DNA of 64,000 nt from Gammaproteobacteria bacterium (GCA_014238615.1 JABAAT010000038.1:1-64000), one strand, 5' to 3'; positions 28,877-38,643 are shown, counted from the stretch's first letter. The notes: a model not told the origin generated them from the letters alone. Made by a program: numbers and translations.

Positions 28877-29752
28877 ATGTCACGCAACCATCCCATCGTC
28901 GCCGTTACCGGTTCCTCCGGATCAGGCACCACGAATGTGCGTGTCGCCTTTGAGCATATCTTCCGGCGCGAAGGTCTGAGTGCGGCTTTCGTCGAAGGCG
29001 ATTGTTTCCACCGTCACAACCGGGAGCGTATGGAAGAAGAGGTGCGCAAGGCCGCGCGCCAAGGCCGCATCATCACCCACTTCGGGCCGGGCGCCAACCT
29101 CTTTGAGGAATTGGAGTCGTGCTTTGCAAGCTATGCGGAGCACGGCGGCGGCAAGCGCCGCCACTACATTCATAACGAGAAAGAGATGGTCCGCTACGGC
29201 GCGCCGCCCGGCTCCCTGACCGCCTGGGAGAAACTGCCTGAAAACACCGACCTGCTGTTTTACGAAGGGTTACACGGCGGGCTGGTGCTTGATAACCTGA
29301 ACATTGCCAAGCACGTGGACCTGCTCATCGGCGTCGCCCCTATCATCAACCTGGAGTGGATCCAGAAAATCCAGCGTGACAAGGCGGTGCGCGGGTATTC
29401 CGAAGACGCGGCCATCCGCATGATCCTGAATCGCATTGAGGACTATGTGCGTTACATCGTGCCGCAGTTCTCGCGCACCGACATCAACTTCCAGCGCATA
29501 CCTACCATTGACACCTCGAACCCGTTCACGACCCAGGACATTCCCACCAACGATGAGAGCTTCTCAATCGTGCACGTACGCAACCCGAAAAAAATTCAGG
29601 TGGACTACCGCTACCTGCTGGATATGCTGGACGGCTCCTTCATGTCGCGTCCGGACACCATCGTGGTGCCTGCCGGCAAGAAGATTTTCTGCATGGAGCT
29701 CATTATCACACCGAGCCTGCAGCACATGATGGAACAACGCGACAACGCCTGA
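28877..29752 (+). CDS. prkB: Phosphoribulokinase
   Basis: Phosphorylates ribulose-5-phosphate to ribulose-1,5-bisphosphate for the Calvin cycle. 291 aa, the length of proteobacterial class I enzymes. The P-loop is GSSGSGTTN (12-20) and the family motif AFEHIFRREG follows. EGDCFHR, HFGPGANLFEELE and LLFYEGLHGGL match substrate- and metal-binding regions of the family. It stands alone, with no rubisco or cbb genes nearby, and starts 30 bases after the transglutaminase gene. Confidence 0.95.
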   Translation: MSRNHPIVAVTGSSGSGTTNVRVAFEHIFRREGLSAAFVEGDCFHRHNRERMEEEVRKAARQGRIITHFGPGANLFEELESCFASYAEHGGGKRRHYIHNEKEMVRYGAPPGSLTAWEKLPENTDLLFYEGLHGGLVLDNLNIAKHVDLLIGVAPIINLEWIQKIQRDKAVRGYSEDAAIRMILNRIEDYVRYIVPQFSRTDINFQRIPTIDTSNPFTTQDIPTNDESFSIVHVRNPKKIQVDYRYLLDMLDGSFMSRPDTIVVPAGKKIFCMELIITPSLQHMMEQRDNA

Positions 29753-29813
29753 AGCCCCCGGCCGGGGCTGGATGCCAGGGCCGAACGCACGCACCGCGCG
29801 CACGCCAGGCTGT

Positions 29814-29819
29814 TATACT
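29814..29819 (+). promoter_or_regulatory. Candidate -10 box of the ParA-like gene
   Basis: TATACT within CTGTTATACTT, 52 bases before the ATG at 29872; the -35 region is GC-rich and unconvincing. A ribosome binding site GAGG follows at 29861. Confidence 0.35.
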
Positions 29820-29871
29820 TCACGGTGCGGGTGTGCAGGCCCGCCTCGTAAGCTGGATAAGAGGTAAAGCG

Positions 29872-30516
29872 ATGCACTCGATCCTGGTGGCAAACCCGAA
29901 AGGGGGCTGTGGCAAAAGCACCTTGGCCGCATGCCTGGCGGGCTTTTACGCTTTCTCTGGAAAGCGCAGCGCGCTTCTGGACGCGGACCCGCAAGCCTCC
30001 TGCCGGGCCTGGCTGGAGCGGCGCCCGGCGCGGCGCCCGCCGGTGGCAGCCGCGGAACTCCTGAACGGTCGTCCACGCTTACCCCGGCGCACCGAATTCC
30101 TCGTCATCGATACACCGGCCGGCCTGCGCGGCCGACGCCTGGAACAGTTGCTGGGCTTCGCCGATACTTTGCTGCTGCCGGTGCTCCCCTCGTTTTTTGA
30201 CATGCGCGCAGCGGAGCTGTTTCTGCTCAACCTGGAGCAAAGCTGTCAACGTCTCCGCTTGCGGCTCAAGGTAGCCCTGGTGGCGAATCGCGTTCGGGAA
30301 GACACCTTGGCGGCCGCCAGGCTGGAGGTCTTCCTGGAGGGCTTGCGGACCCCTCATGGCTCGAAAATCCCATTCCCCACGGTACTGCGTTCCTGCCAAA
30401 ACTACGTGACGGCCATGGACAGGGGGCTGAGTGTTTTTGAACTGCCCCCTTCCCGCACGCTTTACGATCGCGCGCAGTGGCGACCCCTGCTGAGCTTCCT
30501 GGGGCGCGCCGCCTGA
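29872..30516 (+). CDS. ParA/MinD-family ATPase
   Basis: 214 aa from the ATG at 29872, preceded by GAGGT. A deviant Walker A KGGCGKST begins at residue 10, with LLDADPQASC and VIDTPAG as switch and Walker B motifs. Such short ParA proteins position chromosomes, plasmids or protein complexes. There is no ParB partner beside it, which argues for an orphan ParA; the cargo is unknown. It faces the glycosyltransferase gene, with a GC-rich hairpin (30524-30550) between the two stops. Confidence 0.88.
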   Translation: MHSILVANPKGGCGKSTLAACLAGFYAFSGKRSALLDADPQASCRAWLERRPARRPPVAAAELLNGRPRLPRRTEFLVIDTPAGLRGRRLEQLLGFADTLLLPVLPSFFDMRAAELFLLNLEQSCQRLRLRLKVALVANRVREDTLAAARLEVFLEGLRTPHGSKIPFPTVLRSCQNYVTAMDRGLSVFELPPSRTLYDRAQWRPLLSFLGRAA

Positions 30517-30550
30517 ATGCGGCGCACGCCTGCTTCCAGGCTTGCGCGCA

Positions 30551-31669
30551 TTACAATCCGGGCGCCTCCCGGACCGTATCGACCTCCCGACCTGCTTCAG
30601 GCACCACGAACCTCCGGTAAGCATCGGTTAACCGCGGCAGTAACTTCTCCTGATGGAAATTCTTTCGGCAATGCTCCAGGGCCAGCCGGGCCTGCTGCAC
30701 GCGCAGTTGGGGCAGCAGGATGGCCTGGCGCATGGCGTTAAAAAGCTCCACGGGGTCACCCGGTTGCACCAGCCAGGCGAGTTTCGGAGTCAGTATTTCC
30801 ATGGGGCCGGGAAGACGGGTTGAGATGACAGGCACCCCGGCGGCCATCGCCTCCAACAACACCAGGCCGAAGGCCTCATCCAGAGATGGCAGTACGAAAG
30901 CGTCGGCGCACTCCAGCAGGGCACGCGGCTCCACGGCGCGGCCCATCATGATGAGATGGGACTGCAACCGCAGGCGACCGGCCAGTCTCCACAGGCGATT
31001 CTGCTCCGGCCCTGCGCCGCCCAGAAGCAGGCACACGTTGATCTTTTGATCCAACAACAGGCGCAAAGCCTGCAACAGAAAGTGGAAACCCTGGTGCGGG
31101 ACAAGACGCCCCATGGCGGTAAAGTAGAAGCACTCCCCAACCTTGCTTGCCGGACGCGGCGTGTTCCGCCTGGGGGTATGGAAGTCGTGCACCAGGTGGA
31201 TGCGCCGCACGGGCGCGTGATGCCGCTGCAAGATCCGTGTTTGCAGCTCGTTACAAGCCAGGTAGCAGGGCGGTGGGGAAAGGGAGCGGCCCAGACCCCC
31301 GTATTGCGGCCCGCGCCAACCGGTTGCTCCGCCTTCGTCATACAAACGGATCGCGAGCGGCAGGCGCAGTTTTTTGCAGACCGCGGCGGCCAGCCGCGTC
31401 GCCGGCACGCCATGCGCTTCCACGAGATCCGGTTGAAACTCCTCAAGCGCGGCTTTCAACGCGCCCCCTGCCAGGGGGCGCCAGGCGCGCGCCCGGATTT
31501 TGACCACCTTCAGCGCGGCGTCCGCACGCAGGTAAGAACGATACGCAAAGTTTCGATCGATGATCGCCTGGATTTCGTAGCCCCCGGCGCCCAGTGTCCG
31601 GCAGAGGTCGGCGAAGTATTTCTCGTAAACCCCCGGGTAACGGCTCAGCAGAACACGGGACAGTCGCAT
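30551..31669 (-). CDS. Glycosyltransferase family 4 (GT-B)
   Basis: 372 aa, two Rossmann-like halves. The C-terminal half has AMGRLVPHQGFHFLLQAL, then LLLGGAGPEQNRL and the nucleotide-sugar ExxxxxxxE motif in DEAFGLVLLEAMAAG. The N-terminal acceptor half contains LVEAHGVPATRLA. A retaining hexosyl transfer in lipopolysaccharide or capsule synthesis is likely, but donor and acceptor cannot be read from sequence. It is transcribed like the hem cluster, 82 bases after hemY. Confidence 0.9.
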   Translation of the reverse strand: MRLSRVLLSRYPGVYEKYFADLCRTLGAGGYEIQAIIDRNFAYRSYLRADAALKVVKIRARAWRPLAGGALKAALEEFQPDLVEAHGVPATRLAAAVCKKLRLPLAIRLYDEGGATGWRGPQYGGLGRSLSPPPCYLACNELQTRILQRHHAPVRRIHLVHDFHTPRRNTPRPASKVGECFYFTAMGRLVPHQGFHFLLQALRLLLDQKINVCLLLGGAGPEQNRLWRLAGRLRLQSHLIMMGRAVEPRALLECADAFVLPSLDEAFGLVLLEAMAAGVPVISTRLPGPMEILTPKLAWLVQPGDPVELFNAMRQAILLPQLRVQQARLALEHCRKNFHQEKLLPRLTDAYRRFVVPEAGREVDTVREAPGL

Positions 31670-31751
31670 GCCGTTCAGGCTCCCCGCGCGCCGCGGTCTT
31701 TATTCCGGATCGGCATGGAGCAACATTCAGGATAGAAAAGCCTGTCCGGCT

Positions 31752-32987
31752 TTATGCGGCGGATGAGGGAGCTTCCAGATCCCGACTTGCTGCCTGCGCC
31801 GCGTCCGCACCGTCACGCACGGCGGTTTCCAGACCCCGGCGGTAACACTCCAAAACCCGCCCGGAATCCTTCTGCCTTTTCAGAACATCGGCCAGTTCCA
31901 GGTAGAGTCGAGGTGTGGGTTGGATGCCCAGGGCCGCTTCGTACAGGGAGCAGGCTCTGCCCCAGAATTTCAGGCGTGCACAGAGCATGCCGGTCGCCTC
32001 CAGAAGCGCGGGTTGCCGCGGGTTGTCCCGCAGCAGGCCCTCCAGAAAAGCGAGCTGTTTCTCCGCGTCCGCGCCGTCCAAACGCGCGTAAAGCCTGACC
32101 AGTTCCGGGTTGACGGTGCGCCGCAGTGCGGCGCGCAACGGAGCTTCACAGGTACCGTCACCACCGAAGTGCATTTGTGCGCGGGTGTAGATCTCCAGCA
32201 GTTCCGGTGTCCGCGCCAGGCGCCGGGGCAAGGCGCGCCAGGCCTGCTCCATGGCTTGCGGGGTGTCTTGCCGGACCGCTTCATCAAAGCATTGACGGAA
32301 AGCCTGGATGGAGACCCGATCGTGGCGCTCCCGCGGCCAGCGTAGCCGCGAGAGGTGGAACAACGCCGCACGCCAGTCATTCAGCGCCAGGGAAGACTCC
32401 AGGAGTAATTCACGCAGATAGATCTTGTCCGGATATTGCTTATCAAGCTGTTTGAGCAGCGTGTCAGCCTGTTCCCAACGGCCCTCGGAAATATGGATAC
32501 GGGCGCGTAGCACCCCTATGTATAGATCCGCTTCAGGACAGCAGTTCCGGGCACGGCTCAGAAAGCGCTCGCAATCTTCCATACGGCCGCGCCGCCAGGA
32601 GGCGCGGGCGGCTCCCAGGCAACGCAGCAGGCACTCGTAGCCGCCAGGCGCTGAGTACGGTTCCAGGTGGCGCGCCGCGCCCAGCCAGTCGCCCTGTTCC
32701 AGGTCCGCCAGGCCCCGCAGCAGGCGATCCCGGGCGCGCTGCACGGAAGACTTGGACCAACGGCCCAGCAGGTTGCCGGGAACCCGGCCAAGATCGCGCA
32801 GGAAACGCTGTGAAAAGAAGACGATGAGCAACACCAGGGCCATGAGGAACAGCAGGGCATAGAGACTGAAGCGCAGATATTCATCGCCCAGGTCAATCAA
32901 TACATGGGCCGGATAGTGGTTGACCAGGATCATGCAAATCACACCAGCCAGCAACGCAAGCATGGTAAGCGCCATGAAGCGGAACAT
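31752..32987 (-). CDS. hemY: HemY-family TPR membrane protein
   Basis: 411 aa. Two N-terminal membrane helices (about 5-25 and 40-60) are followed by a tetratricopeptide-rich cytoplasmic domain, as in gammaproteobacterial HemY (not the protoporphyrinogen oxidase of the same name). Its role in late haem or tetrapyrrole metabolism comes mainly from gene linkage. It is the last gene of hemC-hemD-hemX-hemY, ten bases after hemX. Confidence 0.93.
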   Translation of the reverse strand: MFRFMALTMLALLAGVICMILVNHYPAHVLIDLGDEYLRFSLYALLFLMALVLLIVFFSQRFLRDLGRVPGNLLGRWSKSSVQRARDRLLRGLADLEQGDWLGAARHLEPYSAPGGYECLLRCLGAARASWRRGRMEDCERFLSRARNCCPEADLYIGVLRARIHISEGRWEQADTLLKQLDKQYPDKIYLRELLLESSLALNDWRAALFHLSRLRWPRERHDRVSIQAFRQCFDEAVRQDTPQAMEQAWRALPRRLARTPELLEIYTRAQMHFGGDGTCEAPLRAALRRTVNPELVRLYARLDGADAEKQLAFLEGLLRDNPRQPALLEATGMLCARLKFWGRACSLYEAALGIQPTPRLYLELADVLKRQKDSGRVLECYRRGLETAVRDGADAAQAASRDLEAPSSAA

Positions 32988-32997
32988 GGTATGGGAC

Positions 32998-34182
32998 TCA
33001 GTGCGCCCCAGGCGCCTTCAAGGGTTCGCGCTGAAACGCCTGCACGTGATAGACGCGCAAGGCCTCCAGCGTGGCGACGGGAAGGGGCAACTCCGGTCGC
33101 AGTTCACTACGCGCAAGCTCCCGCAGTTGTTTCGAGATGCCACGCACCAGTGGGCTCTGAGAATCAAAGTGACTCTGCAGGGTGGTGGCGACATCGGCCA
33201 TGGAAGCATCAAAATTCGCCTGGTCGCGCCGCAGCGCCGCGAAACGGGCGCTTTCCAGGTACAGTCTCAACAGGGCGTGTGCGTGAGCCTCCTGGTGTTC
33301 CGGCAACACGACACCATCTGTTACCTTGGGAATGCGTTGCAGCTTGAATTGACCACGCAATCCGGCGGCCAAAGCTGCGAATAAAGTATTTATCCCCGCC
33401 TCTTCCGACGTCACGCCGCCCGTTTCCGGAAGCCGCGGGCGCTCCCGTGCGCCAGGATCCACGCCGGCGGCGCCGCGTAAGGGCAAATCCCGGACCCGGC
33501 GGCCCAGCACCGATAACTGCAGGGCCAGGTCAGCCAGATCCAGCGTTTCCACCGCGTGCAGGCGCACCAGGTCCTTAGCCAGTTGTTTGCGCACCCCGTT
33601 CAGGTCCGGGTAGTCCATTTCTTCCAGCCTTGCCGCAGCGATTTCCAGGGTCTTGATGGCGTCCCGTGGAGCGTCCAACAAGGATACCTGGCGCGTCGCC
33701 GTGCTGAACAGGTGCTCTAACTCCGCGAGACGCCAGTGCAAGGGATCGCGCGCGTCATAAGCTTCCAGCTGACTCAGGGATACCTGCAGTTCCTGGTGGA
33801 ACTGGCGGAGCTCCTCTATCTGCGTGTGCAGGGCTTGCCGCTCGTGCATCGCCACGCGCAGCCGCTCCGAGGTTTCCTGGGCGGAGTGAGTGCTTTCCAT
33901 TGCATCACCCAGGCGCCGCTCCAGGTTCTGGAACGCGCCGCGCGTCTGTTCCTCTCCCCGTCGTATGTCCAGGTACAGCGCCGCCAACAGGACACAGGGC
34001 AGCAGCGCGGCCGTGAGCGCGGGCCTCCAGACGCTTGTGCGCACCGTCGCGGACGGGCTTTGCGCCGGGGGAGGAGACGCGCCATTGTCCGTATCCCCTG
34101 ATCCAACCGATGCAGCGGTTTCCGGCAGTGCGACCTCCGCAGAAGCATCGGACGTCGGAGCTTCTTCCTGATCTTTTCTCAT
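32998..34182 (-). CDS. hemX: HemX-family protein (uroporphyrinogen-III C-methyltransferase-like)
   Basis: 394 aa: acidic N-terminal tail, one membrane helix (about 52-70, ALTAALLPCVLLAALYLDI), a coiled coil (RLRVAMHERQALHTQIEELRQ region) and an extracytoplasmic HemX domain. Despite the historic name, this family shows no methyltransferase motif and its role is unproven. Its ATG overlaps the hemD stop by four bases (ATGA). Confidence 0.93.
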   Translation of the reverse strand: MRKDQEEAPTSDASAEVALPETAASVGSGDTDNGASPPPAQSPSATVRTSVWRPALTAALLPCVLLAALYLDIRRGEEQTRGAFQNLERRLGDAMESTHSAQETSERLRVAMHERQALHTQIEELRQFHQELQVSLSQLEAYDARDPLHWRLAELEHLFSTATRQVSLLDAPRDAIKTLEIAAARLEEMDYPDLNGVRKQLAKDLVRLHAVETLDLADLALQLSVLGRRVRDLPLRGAAGVDPGARERPRLPETGGVTSEEAGINTLFAALAAGLRGQFKLQRIPKVTDGVVLPEHQEAHAHALLRLYLESARFAALRRDQANFDASMADVATTLQSHFDSQSPLVRGISKQLRELARSELRPELPLPVATLEALRVYHVQAFQREPLKAPGAH

Positions 34183-35012
34183 GGATTGTCTTCCCGGGTT
34201 ATTCCTGCAGGTCCACGCCGTGCCCTGAACTCCTTATAGAATACCTGTATTCCCCGCAATAATCCCGCGTTATCGGCCCCCGTGGCGATAGATACCTGGG
34301 TGTCCTCGGCCAGTCGTGCACGCGCCAGGGCGGCCACCCGGGACGCGGGAACCAACAACGGCAAGCGCTCTAAAGTTTGCCGGAGCGACTTTTCTTCGCA
34401 CATGGCATACAAATTTCGCAAGGCGTCACCACTGGTGACCACCGTCAAGTCCGGGGGGTCTTCCCGCAGCAGACGGCCGAGTAACGCGTGACCGTGAGGA
34501 GGTGCGGCGCGGCGGTAAACTTTCAGGCAATGCAGCCGTGCGCCACGGCGACGCAGTTCTCGTCGCAGCAAAGCACGCCCGCCCTGTCCCCGGAACAGCA
34601 GGATCGTGGCCCCGGCAATGTTTGCGTGACCCAACTCTTCCACCTCCAGCAACGCTTCGCTGCCTGTGCCGGAAACCGGGCTCAGCACACGCCGGAAACC
34701 CCGTTGCCGCAACAGGGCGGCGCTTCCAGGACCCGGCGCCAGGGCGGGAATCTCGGCCAGGGCGCGTGGCGCCGGGGCCAAGCGCAACGCCCACTCCACG
34801 GCGTTGCGGCTGACAAAGACGGCGGCCGCTACGCCTCGCAAAAATTCCTCATGCAGCTGCGCCAGGCAACGCGGATCCTCGGGCCCCAGGATCTCCAGTG
34901 CCGGGCAAAGCGTGACGCGCCCGCCGCGCTCCTCCACCGCCCGCGCCAGGGGCGCGGCGAAGCGCTGCGGACGGGTCACCAGTACGTGCAATCCCTCCAG
35001 CCCGTCGGACAC
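34179..35012 (-). CDS. hemD: Uroporphyrinogen-III synthase
   Basis: Closes and inverts ring D of hydroxymethylbilane. About 277 aa from a GTG at 35012 (VSDGLEGLHVLVTRP); upstream in-frame sequence is a shadow of hemC. Two-domain family features are VTRPQRFAAPLARAVEERGG near the N-terminus and LTVVTSGDALRNL in the second domain. HemD is poorly conserved, so position between hemC and hemX is part of the evidence. It starts 11 bases after hemC. Confidence 0.92.
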   Translation of the reverse strand: MSDGLEGLHVLVTRPQRFAAPLARAVEERGGRVTLCPALEILGPEDPRCLAQLHEEFLRGVAAAVFVSRNAVEWALRLAPAPRALAEIPALAPGPGSAALLRQRGFRRVLSPVSGTGSEALLEVEELGHANIAGATILLFRGQGGRALLRRELRRRGARLHCLKVYRRAAPPHGHALLGRLLREDPPDLTVVTSGDALRNLYAMCEEKSLRQTLERLPLLVPASRVAALARARLAEDTQVSIATGADNAGLLRGIQVFYKEFRARRGPAGITREDNP

Positions 35013-35023
35013 GCAAGAGCCCT

Positions 35024-35941
35024 CTACAGTTGCGCGAGAATTGGGCCGGCGCCGGCCCCGAGCAGCAGCTGCGCCAGGCGCCGGCCCAGACGCTCCGGAA
35101 AGCAAGCGCTGCCGCTCCCGCGCACCTTGATAAGCCGTCGGCCGTCGGGGCGGCCGACCAGGGCCTGCAGCCGCAAAGAGGCGTTGCGTTCGGGCACCGC
35201 CCAGGCCGCCACCGGTGACTGGCAGTCGGCGCCCAGGCTCCGGCTCACGGCGCGTTCCGCCTGTACGCAATTCCAGGTCGGCGGATGGTTCAGAGGCGCT
35301 ACCAGGCGCCGCGCGCGCGTATCATCGGCGCGCAGCTGCACACCCAGGGCGCCTTGTCCGATGGCCGGCAACATCAATTGCTCGGGCAGATACTCACTGA
35401 TAAGCTGTTCCAGCCCCAAACGCTGCAGGCCGGCCACCGCCAGCACCACGGCCTCCAGTTCACCGAGGTCGAGTTTTCCGATGCGAGTCTGTACATTACC
35501 GCGTAACGGCAAGATACAAAGTTCCGGATACAGCGCGCTCAGCTGGCAACGGCGCCGTAAACTTGCGGTTCCAACCCGGGAACCGGGCGGCAGTTGCTTA
35601 AGCAGCAGCCCCGCGCGTGAGATCAGGGCGTCTCCGGCGGCGGCGCGACGCAGGATGGCGCCCAGGCACAGGCCCTCAGGTTCCCGCGTGGTGAGGTCTT
35701 TCATTGAATGCACCGCCGCATCCGCGGCGCCGTTGAGCAGACAATCTTCCAACTCCCCGGTGAATAACCCCTTGCCGCCGCGGCCGGCCAGGGGATGCTC
35801 CAAAAGCCGATCCCCGCTCGACGCACGCGGCACCAGGCGCACCCGCAAACCAGGATGCAGCCTGCATAGCTGCCGAGCGGCCAGACGCGCCTGGCACAAG
35901 GCCAGCGGGCTCTTGCGGGTGACGATACGGAAGCTTTTCAT
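35024..35941 (-). CDS. hemC: Hydroxymethylbilane synthase (porphobilinogen deaminase)
   Basis: Polymerises four porphobilinogens into hydroxymethylbilane. 305 aa from the ATG at 35941 (a GTG directly before it, 35944, would add one residue). Motifs seen are RKSPLALCQA, the catalytic Asp in HSMKDLTT, GTASLRRRCQL and RGNVQTRIGKL. The dipyrromethane cofactor Cys lies in LGADCQSPVAAW; the usual GGCQVP context is altered but the Cys is kept. It heads the hemCDXY operon, divergent from gshB. Confidence 0.95.
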   Translation of the reverse strand: MKSFRIVTRKSPLALCQARLAARQLCRLHPGLRVRLVPRASSGDRLLEHPLAGRGGKGLFTGELEDCLLNGAADAAVHSMKDLTTREPEGLCLGAILRRAAAGDALISRAGLLLKQLPPGSRVGTASLRRRCQLSALYPELCILPLRGNVQTRIGKLDLGELEAVVLAVAGLQRLGLEQLISEYLPEQLMLPAIGQGALGVQLRADDTRARRLVAPLNHPPTWNCVQAERAVSRSLGADCQSPVAAWAVPERNASLRLQALVGRPDGRRLIKVRGSGSACFPERLGRRLAQLLLGAGAGPILAQL

Positions 35942-36027
35942 CACGACTCATCACAGCTTAGCACGGGCCCGGGATCGTCATAGCCCGCCTCGATGGCCGC
36001 TGAACGCACAAGAAATGCGGGGCTGAA

Positions 36028-36990
36028 GTGAGACTCTGTGTCATCATGGACCCCATCGCGGGGATTAAGCCGCGGAAGGACAGCACCCTGGCCCTGCTCC
36101 TGGCGGCGCAACGCCGCGGCTGGGAGTTGCACTATGCGCTGCCCGGCAGCCTGCGCGCCGAGGCGGGCGTGGTATGCGGCGAACTATGCGGCCTGCGGGT
36201 CGCGGACGATGCGGCGCATTGGTTTGACCTGGAGGCGCCCGTGGATACGCCGCTGAAGCAGCTGGACCTTGTGCTGTTGCGCAAGGATCCTCCTTTTGAC
36301 AGCGAGTACCTGTACCTGACCCACCTGCTGGAGCGGCTCGAGGCACCCGGCGCGGAACACACCCCACGGCTCGTGAACCACCCCCGCGCGGTGCGCGATT
36401 TTAACGAAAAACTCTCTATCCTGCGCTTTCCCGACTGCATCCCACCGACCTTGGTGAGTAGTGATGCGCACCGCATTGAGACCTTCCTGGAACAGCACAA
36501 GCGCCTGGTGCTCAAGCCCCTGGACGCCATGGGAGGACATTCGGTGTTCCTGCTGCGCCTGGATGATCCGAATAAGAAGGTGATCATTGAGACCATGACC
36601 GGCGGCGGCCGCTACACCATGGCGCAGAAATTTCTGCCGGCGGTGTTGCGTGAGGGCGACCGGCGCATCCTCCTGCTGGAGGGGCAGGCAGTGCCCTACG
36701 CCCTGGCGCGCATCCCCGCTGCGGACGATTTCCGCGGCAACCTGGCCGTTGGCGGTCGCTCCGAGGGGGTCGCGCTGGACTCCCGCGAACGCCGGCTGTG
36801 CGAGCGCCTGGGCCCGATCCTGCATGAACAGAAACTGGATTTTGTCGGGCTGGATGTGATCGACGGCCAGGTCACGGAAATCAACGTCACCAGTCCAACC
36901 TGTGTGCGGGAGTTGGACACCTTCTACGAACTGGATATCGCCGGCCGGTTTTTCGAATTGCTGGAGGCCGGCGCCGTGGGACGGCGATGA
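36028..36990 (+). CDS. gshB: Glutathione synthetase
   Basis: ATP-grasp ligase adding glycine to gamma-glutamylcysteine. 320 aa from a GTG at 36028 (MRLCVIMDPIAGIKPRKDST). KPLDAMGGHSVFLL and the C-terminal VIDGQVTEINVTSPT, with its metal-binding Glu and Asn, are family hallmarks. It opens the conserved gshB-tonB-yqgE-ruvX-pyrR-pyrB gene order known from Pseudomonas. Confidence 0.96.
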   Translation: MRLCVIMDPIAGIKPRKDSTLALLLAAQRRGWELHYALPGSLRAEAGVVCGELCGLRVADDAAHWFDLEAPVDTPLKQLDLVLLRKDPPFDSEYLYLTHLLERLEAPGAEHTPRLVNHPRAVRDFNEKLSILRFPDCIPPTLVSSDAHRIETFLEQHKRLVLKPLDAMGGHSVFLLRLDDPNKKVIIETMTGGGRYTMAQKFLPAVLREGDRRILLLEGQAVPYALARIPAADDFRGNLAVGGRSEGVALDSRERRLCERLGPILHEQKLDFVGLDVIDGQVTEINVTSPTCVRELDTFYELDIAGRFFELLEAGAVGRR

Positions 36991-37518
36991 GGCCGCGGCG
37001 CGCGGCTGCTCCTCGCAACATGACCGGCGGCCCTGCGCATGGGCGGCCGCGACAGGCAACAGCCGCGACAGGGCAGTTTCCCTGCCTTCGGGGTCCTGGT
37101 AAAGCTTAGTCTCTGGAACGCCGAACCCGAACAGGAACGAGCCGCCGCGCGGATGATGCGCGCTGAACTGGAGCATCCGTACCGGCCGCTCCATCCCTGG
37201 AGCCCGGGGGCAGGCCTGGAGCGCCTCAACCGGGAACCGGCGGAAGAGGATGGCGCGGTGCTGCCGGAGCTCCTGCAATGACTGGAGCTTGCGCAGGCCG
37301 CGTGGCACGCCGGCGGTGGGATCTTTGAGCCGGTGCCCGGCGCCTGGGTGGTCTTGCGAGGTTTCCCTGGGTGCGGCCCTGTTCTTGGTATAATAAATGG
37401 TGTGTCGGCAGGGAGATTACTGGCTTTCCGGCGCTCCTCGGGGCCGCCGCCGCCATCTGCCACAAGCGCTTCCACGCGGCCCTGAACCAGGCTTTCCACC
37501 GCATCTTCGACACCGATC
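36991..37518. other. 528-bp gap between gshB and tonB with a possible decayed ORF
   Basis: An open plus-strand frame starting at ATG 37039 (80 codons to a TGA at 37279) has protein-like composition (VLVKLSLWNAEPEQERAAAR) and continues in frame after the stop with AAWHAGGGIFEPVPGAWVVL. I do not recognise it; a gene remnant with an in-frame TGA is one reading. A TATAAT box at 37389-37394, preceded by TTGG, may be the tonB promoter, giving a leader of about 120 nt. Confidence 0.35.
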
Positions 37519-38454
37519 ATGTCTCCGGATCCCAACGACCGGCTCAGCCTGGCCCTGTGCATAGCCGCCATCTTCCACGGTTTCGTGTTGCTGGGCGTGG
37601 GTTTCAATGCGGAACCGAAGCTTGCGCCGAGACAAAACCCCGAGCCACTGGACGTGGTGCTGGTACAGCAACGCAGCCTCAAGCCGCCTCCAGAAGCGAA
37701 CCTGCTGGCGCAGGCGAATTTGCAGGGCGGCGGCGGCCTGGAAGAACCAGAGGTCACCCCGGAAAGCGCGGCTCCGGCCGCGTTTCCAGCGGAACAGCCG
37801 GAATTGACCGCGGCCAAAATTCCTCCGGAAGCGACGCCCCCAACGCCGGAGCCGCCGCAACCCGAGGCCGTTGCCATGGAGCAGGAAGCCCAGGCGGACA
37901 AGGAACTGCTGAGCCGGACCGGCGCCCCCGAAATCCGCGACCCGCGGCCGAAACCACCTGAACCACAACCTGAAGGCACCCGCTCCGAGTCCAGCCCGGC
38001 CGCAAGTCGCCGCCCGGATGCTTCGCGGCTGGTAACCGAAAGCTTGAAGATCGCCACGCTGACCGCGCAACTCCAGCGCCGCATCCGGAAAGAGGCCTCA
38101 CGTCCGCGCCGCAAATTCATCTCCGCTTCCACCAAGGAGTATAAGTACGCCGCCTACATGGAGACATGGCGCGCCAAGGTGGAACGGGTCGGAAACTTCA
38201 ACTACCCGCAGGAAGCGCGGCGCCGAAGACTCACCGGCAGCCTGATCCTGGACGTGGCCCTGAACGCCGACGGCACCCTGAATGACGTCACCCTGCGTCG
38301 CTCCTCCGGACATGCGGTGCTGGACGAGGCCGCCCTGCATATCGTCCGCCTGGCGGCCCCCTACTCGCCCTTCCCCAGGGAATTCCGCCGGGAGGTGGAT
38401 ATCCTGCACATCACCCGCACCTGGCAGTTCCTGGAGAATCAAGGCTTCCGTTAG
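37519..38454 (+). CDS. tonB: TonB-family energy transducer
   Basis: 311 aa. One N-terminal membrane helix (about 10-29) is followed by a long Pro/Glu-rich periplasmic spacer (about 40-165) and a C-terminal TonB domain with YPQEARRRRLTGSLILDVAL and LRRSSGHAVLDEAAL. It couples the proton-motive force to outer-membrane receptors. Its exbB and exbD partners are not here. A tonB-like gene next to gshB is the arrangement found in Pseudomonas. Confidence 0.92.
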   Translation: MSPDPNDRLSLALCIAAIFHGFVLLGVGFNAEPKLAPRQNPEPLDVVLVQQRSLKPPPEANLLAQANLQGGGGLEEPEVTPESAAPAAFPAEQPELTAAKIPPEATPPTPEPPQPEAVAMEQEAQADKELLSRTGAPEIRDPRPKPPEPQPEGTRSESSPAASRRPDASRLVTESLKIATLTAQLQRRIRKEASRPRRKFISASTKEYKYAAYMETWRAKVERVGNFNYPQEARRRRLTGSLILDVALNADGTLNDVTLRRSSGHAVLDEAALHIVRLAAPYSPFPREFRREVDILHITRTWQFLENQGFR

Positions 38455-38643
38455 CCGATGTACGCTCCCGGAGCGAGCGACCCCGGCGCCCGCCTGCCGA
38501 GCCAACCCTGGGGGTAGCCGCAAGATGGCATTGCCCGCGTCTCCCCGCTATACTTGGAATGTTTTCTACTCGAAGATCTTTCCATCAACCATCAAGGAAG
38601 TCTCGAACAAAACATGCTAGGGAAAGTCTCTCCATCTCAAACT

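Noticed and set aside
38455-38643. Upstream ATGs of yqgE (38554, 38614)
   Set aside because: The added residues are not conserved in DUF179 proteins; the ATG at 38644 fits the family start.
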